Shown: piece after piece, positions 30,082-39,627 of the stretch
Numbering within the stretch: the first letter of the stretch is position 1
How the letters are laid out: every line of letters begins with the position of its first letter
Source: Bacteroidota bacterium
GTDB lineage: Bacteria > Bacteroidota > Bacteroidia > AKYH767-A > OLB10
Assembly: GCA_016713445.1 (NCBI GenBank)
Contig: JADJPB010000004.1
Span: 1 to 64,000, forward strand
Length of the DNA stretch: 64,000 bases
Direction: 5' to 3'
Program-made: the position numbers and the translations under genes
Notes under the pieces: model-generated
Databases searched by the model: none
What the model was told of the DNA's origin: nothing
What the model saw: only the letters and a program-made list of their open reading frames with translations

Positions 30082-30633
30082 ATGAAATCAACCTTAAGTA
30101 TTATTATGTTGTTTATTCTGTTTTCTGCAAGTTCAGAAGCTCAAAACAGATATTTTACCCGAACCGGAAAAGTGTATTTCTTATCAGATGCACCCTTGGA
30201 GAAAATTGATGCTAAAAATGCTCAGGCAACGAGTGTTTTCGACGCTTCAACTGGTCAATTTGAGTTTGCCGTTCTCATGAAAGCTTTTGAGTTTGAGAAG
30301 GCTTTGATGATGGAGCATTTCCATGAAAATTATGTCGAATCTGATAAATATCCAAAGTCTGTTTTTAAAGGTGTAATCGCAGATATTTCAAAGATCGATT
30401 TTAATAAGGATGGGGTTTATCCTGTAGTTTACAAGGGCACTTTGATGCTGCATGGTGTAACTAAAGAGATGGAAGGTAAGGGAACTTTTACGGTGAAAGG
30501 TGGAAAGGTTATTGGTCACAGTGATTTTGCGATTTTACTGAGTGATTATAAAATTGAAATACCCAGTTTGGTGAAGGAGAAAGTATCAAATTCAGTAAAA
30601 ATCGTAGTGGATGCGAGTTATGATAAAATGTAA
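30082..30633 (+). CDS. YceI-family secreted protein (second copy)
   Basis: 183 residues with a signal peptide (STLSIIMLFILFSASSEA) and a YceI domain: VYFLSDAPLEKIDAKN, MMEHFHENYVESDKYPKS, YKGTLMLHGVTKEMEG and LSDYKIEIPSLVKEK. It resembles the copy at 23274 in its ENYxES and I.IP...K signatures. It lies 11 bases after the choice-of-anchor gene and directly before the DUF5777 gene. YceI proteins next to DUF5777 barrels and cytochromes recur in Bacteroidota, in my recollection; no function is assigned. Confidence 0.88.
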   Translation: MKSTLSIIMLFILFSASSEAQNRYFTRTGKVYFLSDAPLEKIDAKNAQATSVFDASTGQFEFAVLMKAFEFEKALMMEHFHENYVESDKYPKSVFKGVIADISKIDFNKDGVYPVVYKGTLMLHGVTKEMEGKGTFTVKGGKVIGHSDFAILLSDYKIEIPSLVKEKVSNSVKIVVDASYDKM

Positions 30634-31528
30634 GAGATTCTGTTTTTCCTGGGAATTTTTGTCATGTTGTGTGCGTCAAACGTATTCGCACAAGATGATC
30701 TTTTAGGATTGCTCGGTGATGAAGAACCGAAAAAGGAATTTGTAAAAGAATGCGTTTAAGGCAACAAGAGTCATTAGTGGGCAGTCGTTGGAACATGTGG
30801 CTGCTGGCGTTCTCGATTTTCGGATATTACATCGATTTGGTCGTGTGAATGGCGGGTCTAGAGAAGCGTACGGCCTGGATCAAGCTACCATTCGTCTGGG
30901 ATTGGATTATGGAATAAGTAATCGGATTATGATCGGACTTGGCAGATCAAGTAATAAAAAAGAGATCGATGGTTATATAAAGTATAGGATGATCTGGCAA
31001 GGCAAAGGAAAGGGTTCTATTCCATTTTCAATGATCTTGATTTCTGGTTTTGCTAAGAATGGTTTGGAATGGGCAAATCCAGAGCGAGAGAACTATTTCA
31101 CCTCGCGTTTTGCATATTTTAATCAAGCGTTGATTGGAAGGAAGTTTTCTGATTCGTTTAGCATACAGTTGATGCCGACGATGATTCATAGAAATCTTGT
31201 AGCAAAGTCAATAGACCAACATGATATTTATTCGATGGGGGTAGGAGCAAGAGTAAAACTAACTCGTCGACTTTCTTTCAATGCAGAATATTTCTATCTT
31301 CTTCCCGATCAGTTGGGAGCAGAAAGTACCCATCCATTGTCGATAGGTTTCGATATTGAAACAGGTGGTCACGTATTTCAATTACATTTCACAAATGCAC
31401 TCGGCATGAATGAACGTTCTTTAATTACAGAAACGAATGGTAGTTGGGAAAAAGGAGATATTCATTTCGGATTTAATATATCCAGAGTGTTTACTCTATC
31501 AACACCTAAAGGTTATCGGAATAAGTAA
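30634..31528 (+). CDS. DUF5777-family outer-membrane beta-barrel protein, broken N-terminus
   Basis: Beta-barrel type protein with alternating strands (LDYGISNRIMIGLGRSSN, YIKYRMIWQGKGKG, FSIQLMPTMIHRN, LSFNAEYFYLLPDQ) and the EHVAAGVLDFRILHRFGRVN start typical of DUF5777. One extra G near 30748 breaks the frame (restores KKEFVKNAFKATRVISG). Upstream, EILFFLGIFVMLCASNVFAQ is a good signal peptide, but it directly follows the YceI stop in the same frame and has no ATG before it, so the true start is unresolved and a further error or unusual start is likely. About 298 residues. The strand pattern predicts an outer-membrane location; function unknown. Confidence 0.75.
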
Positions 31529-31885
31529 AGTATAAATATTAATTATTGCATTTTCCTACTTTAATATTTTTAATTGTCCAGTTGGAAATGTAAAACGCTG
31601 AATTTTTATTTTAATGCGTATTATTGAAAATAATTAAATGTTTTAATCGGATTTACTTTCAATAATTCAATGCGAGAGGTATTTATTCTGTACCCGTAAT
31701 TTATTGCTTTTAAATTTTAAAGTAGTTCGAAAACTTGTTTGTATAAATAGCTTTAATATTTTTAATGAAACTTAAAGAGGAATAATTTATTTTCATTCAG
31801 TATGTATTTTTCCTTGTTCAGTGATATTTATTTTGTCTGCGCTTTTAAATTTTATTAGTTTGATTTAAATTTAAAACCTAATAAA
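31529..31885. other. AT-rich intergenic region
   Basis: No coding potential seen. AAATATTAA at 31534-31542 can pair with TTAATATTT at 31561-31569 and could end the upstream transcript, although the stem is made only of A-T pairs. The right end holds a possible promoter for the fibronectin-domain gene. Confidence 0.4.
31832..31862 (+). promoter_or_regulatory. Possible Bacteroidota-type promoter
   Basis: TTTG at 31832-31835 and TTAGTTTG at 31855-31862 resemble the -33 (TTG) and -7 (TAnnTTTG) elements, with one mismatch in the latter and a 19-base spacing. The following ATG lies 24 bases downstream. AT-rich context makes chance matches common. Confidence 0.25.
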
Positions 31886-32798
31886 ATGAAAAAAATGAAA
31901 CTCTCGATCTTAACCTTGCTTGTGGCATTGTTAACTGGTCAAAACATCAATGCTCAATGTCCTGTTCCATCTGGATTAACTGCCAATAGTAATGGTGTCA
32001 CTAGCGCAAATCTTTAGTTGGCAGCCCTTGAGTGGAGTTACAAGTTATTTAGTGAATGTAGAAGATGGTAGAAATAACCCGACACCGTTTTTAGTTACAG
32101 GGACAACCGTGAATCCAATGTTTGTTGTGAATGGATTAACAGGTGGATTTGTCTATAAATTTAAAGTGAGATCTAATTGTGGTGGAAATCACAGCAGTTG
32201 GTCCCCATGGTTTACATTTGTCGCTGGAGGTGGCGCTATCAATTGTAATTTATTAACGGGTCTTTCGGTTTCGAATATTACTTCAACTGGTAGCACTTTT
32301 TCTTGGAATCCGAGTCCAGGAGGTCTGGGATATAGGATAAAAGTTGAGGATGGATCAGGAAATCCGATAAATTATTCTTTTGTTGCGAATACACTATTGA
32401 ATAGCTATACAATTTCAGGATTAACCCCGTCATCTAATTATAAAGTGAAGGTGCGTAAACTTTGTGCTGTGGGTGTAACAGGTCCATGGTCTGCTTGGAT
32501 GCCTTTTACGACTGCCGCTTTACGCTTAACGGGATCTGATGATGTTGAGGAGGCTTTAATATCTGTTCATCCTAATCCTGCAAGCCAGTATTTTCAACTG
32601 GATGTGAATAGCGATTCTGATGAGAAAATTAGAAAAGTAGAATTGTATGACTTAACAGGGAAAATGGTTGCTAGCGAACTTGTAAGCGATGAAACTACAT
32701 TCAAGTTTCCCATCCAAGATTTTAACAATGGGGTATATGTTGTAAAAATTCAGACAAACAATAATTATATTTCAAGAAGGTTAATTGTTTTGAATTAA
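31886..32798 (+). CDS. Secreted protein with two fibronectin type III domains and T9SS sorting domain, one frameshift
   Basis: Begins with a signal peptide (KLSILTLLVALLTGQNINAQ). Two fibronectin type III domains follow: CPVPSGLTANSNGVTSAN with WQPLSGVTSYLVNVED, and LLTGLSVSNITSTGSTFSW with GYRIKVEDGSG and SNYKVKVRKLC. The end is a T9SS type A sorting domain (VELYDLTGKMVASE, GVYVVKIQTNNNYISRRL). One extra T at 32013-32015 breaks the frame; removing it gives NLSWQPL and about 303 residues. It should be surface-exposed or released; binding target unknown. It stands alone between two transcripts and is followed by a strong terminator. Confidence 0.85.
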
Positions 32799-32806
32799 AT
32801 TATGAG

Positions 32807-32842
32807 ATAAGGGTGGTTGTATAGATATACAACCACCCTTAT
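32807..32842. terminator. Strong bidirectional intrinsic terminator
   Basis: A perfect 16-bp stem (ATAAGGGTGGTTGTAT, 32807-32822, pairing with 32827-32842) around a 4-base AGAT loop, with T-rich sequence on both sides. It lies between two convergent genes, the fibronectin-domain gene ending at 32798 and the glycosyltransferase gene ending at 32880, and should end transcription from both. Confidence 0.9.
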
Positions 32843-32879
32843 TTTATGATTTAACAATATTAGTTTTTTTAATAGATCC

Positions 32880-33653
32880 TCAATAGAAAAACATATGATA
32901 CGCTCTTTTTAAATATTGCCCTAACTTTCTAAGAGGCTTCATGATCATCGTTGTCATTTTGGGTTTCATCCCATTTAATTTCCAAGCCATCTTATCTTCA
33001 AGGTTTGCTTTTAATTTTACAAAGAAGCTCACATTACTCACTCCACCCATTCTCATCTTTACAATGACTTCGTTTAAATAAGCGAGCTTGATTTGATTCT
33101 TGTGAATTAAACGTAACATCAGTTCGTAATCGGCTGAAAGTTTTAATTCTGTATTGAAGCCACCATGCTTCTCGTATGTTTCTTTTTTTACAAAAAATGT
33201 AGGATGTGGAGGCATCCATCCTTTTAAAAAGTCTCCTTCCTGATAAGTTCCCGATTCCCAAGTACGCAATACTTTGTCGGTATCGTTTCGATTTACAAAA
33301 ACTAAATCAGCATATACACCTTCAGCCTCTGGATTATCTTGAAACGTTTTAACAATTTTACTGAGTACTTTTGGGTGAGAATACAAATCATCAGAATGTA
33401 ACATTCCTACAATATCTCCGGTCGCGTGTTTTATGCCCTTGTTCAATGCATCGTAAAGTCCTTTGTCTTTTTCAGAAACAACCTTGGTGATTTTGTCTTT
33501 GTATTTTTCTGCAATTTGTAAAGTGTTGTCCTTTGATTTTCCATCAATAATTAAATATTCTACATTCGGATAGTCTTGCATTACTACCGATTTGATTGTA
33601 TCTTCTACGGTTGCTGCACTGTTATACGTAATGGTAATGATCGAAATTTTCAT
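32880..33653 (-). CDS. Glycosyltransferase family 2
   Basis: GT-A fold enzyme: ISIITITYNSAATVEDTIKS at the N-terminus, NVEYLIIDGKSKDNT, GLYDALNKGIKHATGDIVGM and the metal-binding HSDDLY (DxD type) at about residue 87. The C-terminal part has SADYELMLRLIHKNQIKLAY, the acceptor-side ED/DYE region. 257 residues, intact. Last gene of the second polysaccharide cluster, 15 bases after wcaF. Similar to WcaE-type colanic acid glycosyltransferases, but donor and acceptor are not predictable. Confidence 0.9.
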   Translation of the reverse strand: MKISIITITYNSAATVEDTIKSVVMQDYPNVEYLIIDGKSKDNTLQIAEKYKDKITKVVSEKDKGLYDALNKGIKHATGDIVGMLHSDDLYSHPKVLSKIVKTFQDNPEAEGVYADLVFVNRNDTDKVLRTWESGTYQEGDFLKGWMPPHPTFFVKKETYEKHGGFNTELKLSADYELMLRLIHKNQIKLAYLNEVIVKMRMGGVSNVSFFVKLKANLEDKMAWKLNGMKPKMTTMIMKPLRKLGQYLKRAYHMFFY

Positions 33654-33668
33654 GCGAATGACTAAATA

Positions 33669-34232
33669 TTATTGATCTGAAATTTGACGCGCTCTGATTT
33701 TCAAAGCCGGGTTTCCTTTATACAGAGAATTTGCCTCTAAGGTTTCTGTAGCGACAGAGTGAACCGTTAGAATGGAATGAGATTTTAACGTTACTCCTGG
33801 ACAAACTACAGCCATAGCACCTACCCATGCGCCATTCTCTAGTGTAATTGGCTTGACAATCAAGTCAAAAGCTGTTTTTTTGTAGTTGTGGTTTCCACAG
33901 AGCAGAAACGATCCTTGACTCAAACAACAATGACTTCCGATCGTAACTTTAGCCAAATTATCAATCCATACACGTTCTCCAATCCAGGTATAATCACCAA
34001 TGGTAAGTAACCAAGGGTATTTGATGTTCACACCAGGCTTAATGACGACACCCTTCCCCACCTTTGCGCCAAACAGTCGAAGTAAAAAAACTTTTAATCC
34101 ACTCAATGGATTAAGCGGATTGATGAAAAAAAGTATATTGATAAAATACCAACAAGTTCTTGAAAAAATGTTTCCGCCAGGATGGTACCAGCTGTTGTTG
34201 TAGTTAGATCAGTTTGTTTTTCCTGCTGACAT
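33669..34232 (-). CDS. WcaF-like O-acetyltransferase (left-handed beta-helix), in-frame TGA near the start
   Basis: Hexapeptide-repeat acyltransferase that should acetylate a sugar of the polysaccharide using acetyl-CoA. Repeats such as VGKGVVIKPGVNI, IGDYTWIGERVWI, IGSHCCLSQGSFL and WVGAMAVVCPGVT are visible, with the catalytic CGNHNY. The frame extends upstream to an ATG at 34232 (MSAGKTN) and reads NNSWYHPGGNIFSRTCWYF, the usual WcaF start, but a TGA interrupts at 34209-34211 (codon 8). 187 codons in total, the normal size for WcaF. The TGA is probably a sequence error; TGA is a normal stop elsewhere in the window. The first ATG after it is absent, and a TTG at 34106 would give an N-terminally short product. 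Confidence 0.85.
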
Positions 34233-34242
34233 TCTTTATCTT

Positions 34243-35394
34243 TTAGGAGAATAGTTCTTTATGTTGCTGGATGGATTGAGGATGAAAAATAATTTGCATA
34301 GCAAATTTTTGTGCTGATTGATTCCAAATGTCAAAAGTTTCCTCGTCCATTTCTGCTGCATCATTCAATACTTGAAGAATTTTATCTTCATCTTTCAACG
34401 TTAAATCCCATCCAGCTAATTTCTTTTCGAGATCTCTCCATGGCGTTTGATCACTAATAATTACCGGACATCCTGCAGCCATACTTTCAATGATGGAATG
34501 ACCGAAATTTTCATTAAAGGTAAGTAAAATACTGAAATGATATTTTTTAAGAGTTTCTGTTACCTGGTTATTGGCTATAGCTCCCTTATAATTCACTTTT
34601 ACATGTTTCGGCATAGATCGAATAAGGACCTCACATTTAGACCAGTAATTTGCATCTTCTATGGGTCCAAAAATGTCAAATTGAATTTTATATTGTTCCG
34701 ATGTTTTTGAAAGCAGATGTAGTGTTCCTTCTAAATTTTTCTTGATGGATATTCTTGAAAGAAATGCAATTTTCATTTCTCCTTTCTTTTTAATTTTTTT
34801 GATGGGATTGATTTCTCTTCCTTCGCTGAGATTCAGTGCTATTTTTGTAGATGCATTTTTTCCAAAGATTTTTTTTACTTCCGCAGATTCGCCTTCAGAG
34901 GAAGCATGCCAGCGAATGGTACTACAAAGTCCTGTAATTTTCATCCAAGATAAAAATATTTTTTTCTTTGCTGCTTTTATTTGTAATGCTCCTGCACCCA
35001 ACATGCCACGAGGTGCAAGAATTACTTTACGAACTGGAAAGTGTCGTTTACGAGCTAAAAGAGGATAAACAGTAAATACTTTTGAAAATACAGAATTTAA
35101 ATAAATAAAATCCGCTCGCTCTTCTTTTAAAATTTTAGCAATTTCATTGTAGTTTCTTTTTGCTTTTGATAAATACAAAACATCACTTCCATCAGGACCT
35201 TTGGTCCATTGGTCGCTTTTTACGAGAGGATAGGGAATTTCTTCGTGCAAATCTAGATCAGAAGTTACAATGCGAAAATCGTAATCATTTTTTAAGTGAC
35301 TGTACATATTGGCGATCGACCGAATGGGTCCACCGGCCTTGTATCCCGGTAAATACCAGTCTACAAAAATTAATATTTTTTTCTTGTGATTCAC
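34243..35394 (-). CDS. Glycosyltransferase, GT4-like
   Basis: GT-B fold enzyme. The N-terminal domain begins ILIFVDWYLPGYKAGGPIRS, and the C-terminal donor domain has IAFLSRISIKKNLEGTLHLL, FDIFGPIEDANYW, NENFGHSIIESMAAGCPVII (the E-x7-E region) and SDQTPWRDL. No ATG is available at the start: GTG 35394 (VNHKKKILIFVDWY) is chosen because it follows the asnB stop by 11 bases; earlier GTG/TTG codons up to 35460 would overlap asnB. About 383 residues, intact. Lies between asnB and wcaF in the second polysaccharide cluster. Confidence 0.85.
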   Translation of the reverse strand: MNHKKKILIFVDWYLPGYKAGGPIRSIANMYSHLKNDYDFRIVTSDLDLHEEIPYPLVKSDQWTKGPDGSDVLYLSKAKRNYNEIAKILKEERADFIYLNSVFSKVFTVYPLLARKRHFPVRKVILAPRGMLGAGALQIKAAKKKIFLSWMKITGLCSTIRWHASSEGESAEVKKIFGKNASTKIALNLSEGREINPIKKIKKKGEMKIAFLSRISIKKNLEGTLHLLSKTSEQYKIQFDIFGPIEDANYWSKCEVLIRSMPKHVKVNYKGAIANNQVTETLKKYHFSILLTFNENFGHSIIESMAAGCPVIISDQTPWRDLEKKLAGWDLTLKDEDKILQVLNDAAEMDEETFDIWNQSAQKFAMQIIFHPQSIQQHKELFS

Positions 35395-35405
35395 TTTTAC
35401 AAAGA

Positions 35406-37280
35406 TCAAGAATTGATCTGATTCTTTTCCATCCAGTTTTCTAATACAGTACACAACCACATGTCAAGCCAACGTACTTGTTTATCACCATTTAGGAATC
35501 GTTGCCAGGTAGTAAGCAAATAATCACCCTGAATGAATTCTCGTTTTGCTAAGTTGCGTATTGATTGATCACACAACGGTTTTAACTCTTTTCGTAACCA
35601 TACTTCCCAAGGGAATACAAAGCCCATTTTAGGACGATGAACAACTTCATGTGGTAGTAAATCACCTAAGCTATCTACTAATAATTTTTTAGGAATGATG
35701 GGTTTTTTATATTCATCTGAAATGCCCAACACGTATTCTACTAATTGATAATCGAGGAAAGGAACCCGCACCTCTAAAGCAACGGCCATGCTCATTTGAT
35801 CGGTATCACGAAGTAATACATTTTGCATATAGCTGGTAATTTCAGCAATACTCACTTGACTTAATAGCGGTAACTCTTTGCCGTTTGGAGCAAGTTCAAT
35901 GTCTAATACATTTTGCATGGCATCTGAACCCAAAGTAGGAATTCCGAGAATTGACTTTACATAATTGGGTAAACCCACTTGACGAGACAATGGAAATGTA
36001 TTTCTCAAACTAACATCTTTTAAGCTAAGTACCTGAGACATTTTTGCAGACGAAGTATCTTTCTTTATGCCTGAATAAATATTTCCTGCAAACTGCCTTA
36101 ACGGTTGTGGAATGTTATAGAGCCAATTTTGTGCTTGCAATTTTAAGCTTCGATTAAAAACAGGATAGCCTGCAAAGATTTCATCGCCGCCTAATCCCGA
36201 TAACGCCATGGTAATACCGGCATTTCGCGTAATCTTCGAAACAGTATACGAGTTAGGCCCATCGCCACTCGGATGATCTAACGACGCTAGTGCTTCAGGT
36301 AACTCTCGAAGAAAATCATCTGGAGTAAGTCTAAATTCATGATGGTCAGTTCCAAATTTGTTAGCGACTAATCGCGCAAATTTAGCTTCACTAAATTCTT
36401 CTTCATCAAATACAATAGTAAATGTCTTAACTTTTTGAGATTGGATTTGGCTCATCAATCCGACTACCGCGCTTGAGTCGATACCGCCACTTAAAAATGC
36501 TCCAAAAGGAACATCACTTATTAACCTTCTTTCAACGGCATTATATAAAAGAGAATGTACATCCTTACATACTTCTTCGTATTTTTTCCCTTCTGAAGCT
36601 ACCGAATAATTTTCTCGTGGAGACCACCATCTCTGTATCTCAAACTTCTCTTCTTTTACACTTAAATAATGACCTGGCATTAGCATAAAAACATCCTTGA
36701 TAAGAGTATTTGGAGCATGCACAGTTTGGTAACTAAAATATTCTTGCAAAACACTTTTATTGATTTCCCGACGCACCAGCCCCGATGCTAATATTCCTCG
36801 AATTTCAGAACTAAATAGTAGAACATCATTTTGCAGGGAATAATACAGCGGTTTGATCCCTAATCGATCTCGTGCAATGAATAACTCTTTATTTTTTTTG
36901 TCCCAAAGGGCAAACGAAAACATACCGTTGAATTTGTGCAAACAATCTTTCCCCCAAGTTAAATAAGCAGCAAGGATTACTTCAGTATCATTTTGAGATT
37001 TAAATGGATAATTTACAAGTTCCTTTCTAATCTCTTTAAAATTATAAATTTCACCATTGAAAACAATACACAGTTGATCGGAATGATCAAACATAGGTTG
37101 ATGACCTGCAGGACTTAAATCCAGAATAGCTAGTCGACGATGACCTAAGGCAATTTTTTCTTCAATAAATAATCCTTCATCATCGGGACCACGATGTGCT
37201 ATAGCGTCATTCATCAACGATAAATATCGGTGAGCTGACTCCGTACTTTTTAATCCATAGATTCCACTTATGCCGCACAT
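35406..37280 (-). CDS. asnB: Asparagine synthase (glutamine-hydrolysing)-like amidotransferase
   Basis: The N-terminal Ntn glutaminase starts MCGISGIYGL with catalytic Cys2 and has AHRGPDDEGLF and CIVFNGEIYNFKEIR. The synthetase domain has the ATP pyrophosphate loop FLSGGIDSSAVVGLMSQ (about residue 262) and SGLGGDEIFAGYP. 624 residues, intact, normal length. AsnB makes asparagine from aspartate, but members placed in polysaccharide clusters, like this one between two glycosyltransferase genes, often are thought to amidate a sugar acid; that second role is an inference here. It abuts the next gene (37282) by one base. Confidence 0.9.
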   Translation of the reverse strand: MCGISGIYGLKSTESAHRYLSLMNDAIAHRGPDDEGLFIEEKIALGHRRLAILDLSPAGHQPMFDHSDQLCIVFNGEIYNFKEIRKELVNYPFKSQNDTEVILAAYLTWGKDCLHKFNGMFSFALWDKKNKELFIARDRLGIKPLYYSLQNDVLLFSSEIRGILASGLVRREINKSVLQEYFSYQTVHAPNTLIKDVFMLMPGHYLSVKEEKFEIQRWWSPRENYSVASEGKKYEEVCKDVHSLLYNAVERRLISDVPFGAFLSGGIDSSAVVGLMSQIQSQKVKTFTIVFDEEEFSEAKFARLVANKFGTDHHEFRLTPDDFLRELPEALASLDHPSGDGPNSYTVSKITRNAGITMALSGLGGDEIFAGYPVFNRSLKLQAQNWLYNIPQPLRQFAGNIYSGIKKDTSSAKMSQVLSLKDVSLRNTFPLSRQVGLPNYVKSILGIPTLGSDAMQNVLDIELAPNGKELPLLSQVSIAEITSYMQNVLLRDTDQMSMAVALEVRVPFLDYQLVEYVLGISDEYKKPIIPKKLLVDSLGDLLPHEVVHRPKMGFVFPWEVWLRKELKPLCDQSIRNLAKREFIQGDYLLTTWQRFLNGDKQVRWLDMWLCTVLENWMEKNQINS

Positions 37281-37281
37281 A

Positions 37282-38355
37282 TTATTTTTGTTCGATTATC
37301 TTCCAAACGGTAGCTGCCCATATTTTAGGCGTTATATTTTGAGCGAGCTTTTTACTTTCCTCTCCCATCTTTCGCAATTCTTCATCGTTTAAGTTGATGA
37401 TTTTTTCAATAGCTTCCCTTACGGAAGAAATATTTTTTGGTTGTGTAAAAAACCCATTTTTTCCTTCATGCAAAAATGCACTTGCGGCGCTAGTAGTCGT
37501 GCTGCAAATGAGTGGAAATCCAGCGGCAGCAAATTCATGAACCACTACTCCCCAGTGTTCGTAATGAGCAGGAAGTATAAATACACCCGTTTCGGCAAGA
37601 TACGGTGCCAATTCGTGAGGTTGGATGAACCCAATTTTTTTGATCGCAGGATGATTAGGAAATTCAATTTCTAATTCTCCTTTACCAACACACCATAATT
37701 CCCAATCTTTTCTTTCCTGCTCATTCAATGATAAAAAAGCTTTCCATAACTCACGAATTCCTTTCAATTCGGTGTATCGACCTAAAAAGATAAATCGATG
37801 TGGAAATTTTTGTTTTTTTGAGAGTCTGTAACTTCCTTCGTATTGAGCAAAAAGTGCAGTGTCGGCAGAATACATACCTAGTAATAACCTTGAATCTTTA
37901 AAACCCAGTTTGCGGGCATATTTCGCATTCGGCTCGCCAGGTACCCAGCAATGTGTAAATAATGAGGGGAGGTATAGCGGACCCATTAAGCTGGCTATTC
38001 TTTGCTTAAATGTTCCGAGCCAAGGGTTGTCCAGACTCAAAACAACAGGTATTTTCTTTTTTAAATATTTCGCCACGCCTAAATATCCCTTGTCTGCCCA
38101 TCCACATATAAAAACAAAATCAGGATTTATTTTTTTTACTAAATCAATAAGTGAGGAGTTGTTATAATCTTTGCGCTCGTATAATGTTATGTTTTCACTT
38201 AATTTAAAATGAAACGGAGCCACAGCAACTACCGGATAACGCATAAGATGTACCTCAACTTCGTAGGAAGCTGCTAACTGTTCCATACAAGCTTGCACAG
38301 ATCCTGCAAGCTCAAAGTACAGGAAGAGCGCTTTCTTGCGTGGCTGGTTCATCAA
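37282..38355 (-). CDS. Glycosyltransferase, GT4-like
   Basis: GT-B fold enzyme with RFIFLGRYTELKGIRELWKA opening the donor domain, WCVGKGELEIEFP, IGFIQPHELAPYLAETGVF and the HEFAAAGFPLICS region that contacts the donor. 357 residues, intact. The first 44 bases overlap the end of the polymerase gene, a long overlap that points to translational coupling (or to a start a few codons later; MNQPRKKALFLYF at the second Met makes no real difference). Sugar specificity unknown. Confidence 0.87.
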   Translation of the reverse strand: MMNQPRKKALFLYFELAGSVQACMEQLAASYEVEVHLMRYPVVAVAPFHFKLSENITLYERKDYNNSSLIDLVKKINPDFVFICGWADKGYLGVAKYLKKKIPVVLSLDNPWLGTFKQRIASLMGPLYLPSLFTHCWVPGEPNAKYARKLGFKDSRLLLGMYSADTALFAQYEGSYRLSKKQKFPHRFIFLGRYTELKGIRELWKAFLSLNEQERKDWELWCVGKGELEIEFPNHPAIKKIGFIQPHELAPYLAETGVFILPAHYEHWGVVVHEFAAAGFPLICSTTTSAASAFLHEGKNGFFTQPKNISSVREAIEKIINLNDEELRKMGEESKKLAQNITPKIWAATVWKIIEQK

Positions 38356-39625
38356 CTTTATACTGTATTAATGTAATGGCTAATAGCGCCATAATTGTAA
38401 ATGGATTTAGCGAAGCTTGAAACCATGCTTCGAAAGAAATGGAAAACATGATGGCAAACATAGTGGGAAATGCCAGATGACTATTTCTTGCTGCTTTAAT
38501 AAACGTAGAGAAAAAACCATAAAGATAAAAACACAGTCCTACAATACCAGTATTTAACCAAACGGCTAAGTAAGTATTATGCACACCACCTTGATGCCCC
38601 AAAATATTTAACCAGTCTTTATTTTTTTCAAAGAGCCATTCTTCAAATGCAAACCCTCTACCTAAGAAGAAATAATATTTTTGAATTTGTTCCATGGCAA
38701 AGGTCCAAGCAATTAATCGACCAGATCCATCGTTCAAATGCTCAACGCGCATGTAAGCTCCAAGTCCTAAACTTGTGATTATATAGGGAAGATTTTCATT
38801 GATAATTTGAAAGAGAAGTGCAACAACAATCACAATGACAAATCCAATCCATGGAGAAATTTTGTAAAAACGAGCAAACATCATGAAGATCAAAATGGAG
38901 AAAATGGAATTTCTTGAACTTGCCAATAGGATCGACAGGATCATGGATCCATAAATAATAAATTTTTCGTTTCTTGTAAATATCTTTGGATACAATTCAA
39001 TGGATGTATATACGATGATAAAAAATAATGTACTAAATGTACCAACTCCATTAGGGTTTCCTAATAGTCCATTATATCGTCCCTCTAAGTATGTCCAGTG
39101 ACTTGGGAGAACAAATATCATTAAGAAGGCAATAATGTATAATATAGTTCCCATCCAAATAGTCTTTCGTAAGAAGTCTTGCCCCTCAACCTGTAGTTGT
39201 CGAAGAAAGTAATTCGGAATAACGGCGATCATTAAGAAAAATGAAAGTGTTTTTTGAAAGGATAAGAGTGGGGTGGGATGTTTGGTACTTAGAAAAAATG
39301 CCAGAATAAAAAATGGAATGAATGCATAATAAATTTTACTTCTAAGCGGGAAATTTTTAGAATTGAGGAAGAAAAATGCACACGCTGTTAATAAAGCAAT
39401 GTCTTTTCCTTTGGTGGCAAAACTAAACTCCCAATGTCGATTGTCAGAGAGATAACAAATTAAAGCTATGGATAAAACTATTTCCGTGTAATATCCTTTT
39501 TGACGATATATTAAAAAGGCTGCAGGAACTAATCCCATGGCCGTTACGTCTACTACAATTCCTACAAACACCCAAATGAGGGAGATGATGATGAATTGAT
39601 AGTTTTCTTTCGCGTAGGTAAGCAT
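38312..39625 (-). CDS. O-antigen polymerase/ligase (Wzy-like) membrane protein
   Basis: Polytopic membrane protein with about eleven hydrophobic segments. The loop with YLEGRYNGLLGNPNGVGTFS and the large periplasmic part with GRLIAWTFAMEQIQKYYFFLGRG and HQGGVHNTYLAVW are typical of the Wzy_C/O-antigen ligase family (Arg/His residues of the periplasmic loops). 437 residues, intact. Second such gene in the window: each polysaccharide cluster has its own, so two polymers, or one polymerase and one ligase, may be made. Genes of the two clusters share no close similarity here. Confidence 0.85.
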   Translation of the reverse strand: MLTYAKENYQFIIISLIWVFVGIVVDVTAMGLVPAAFLIYRQKGYYTEIVLSIALICYLSDNRHWEFSFATKGKDIALLTACAFFFLNSKNFPLRSKIYYAFIPFFILAFFLSTKHPTPLLSFQKTLSFFLMIAVIPNYFLRQLQVEGQDFLRKTIWMGTILYIIAFLMIFVLPSHWTYLEGRYNGLLGNPNGVGTFSTLFFIIVYTSIELYPKIFTRNEKFIIYGSMILSILLASSRNSIFSILIFMMFARFYKISPWIGFVIVIVVALLFQIINENLPYIITSLGLGAYMRVEHLNDGSGRLIAWTFAMEQIQKYYFFLGRGFAFEEWLFEKNKDWLNILGHQGGVHNTYLAVWLNTGIVGLCFYLYGFFSTFIKAARNSHLAFPTMFAIMFSISFEAWFQASLNPFTIMALLAITLIQYKVDEPATQESALPVL

Positions 39626-39627
39626 GC

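Noticed and set aside
34209..34211. TGA in wcaF as selenocysteine or a changed genetic code
   Set aside because: TGA serves as a normal stop in this window (for example ending the YceI gene at 23879 and wzx at 11539), there is no selenocysteine insertion hairpin in view, and codon 8 is not a catalytic position.
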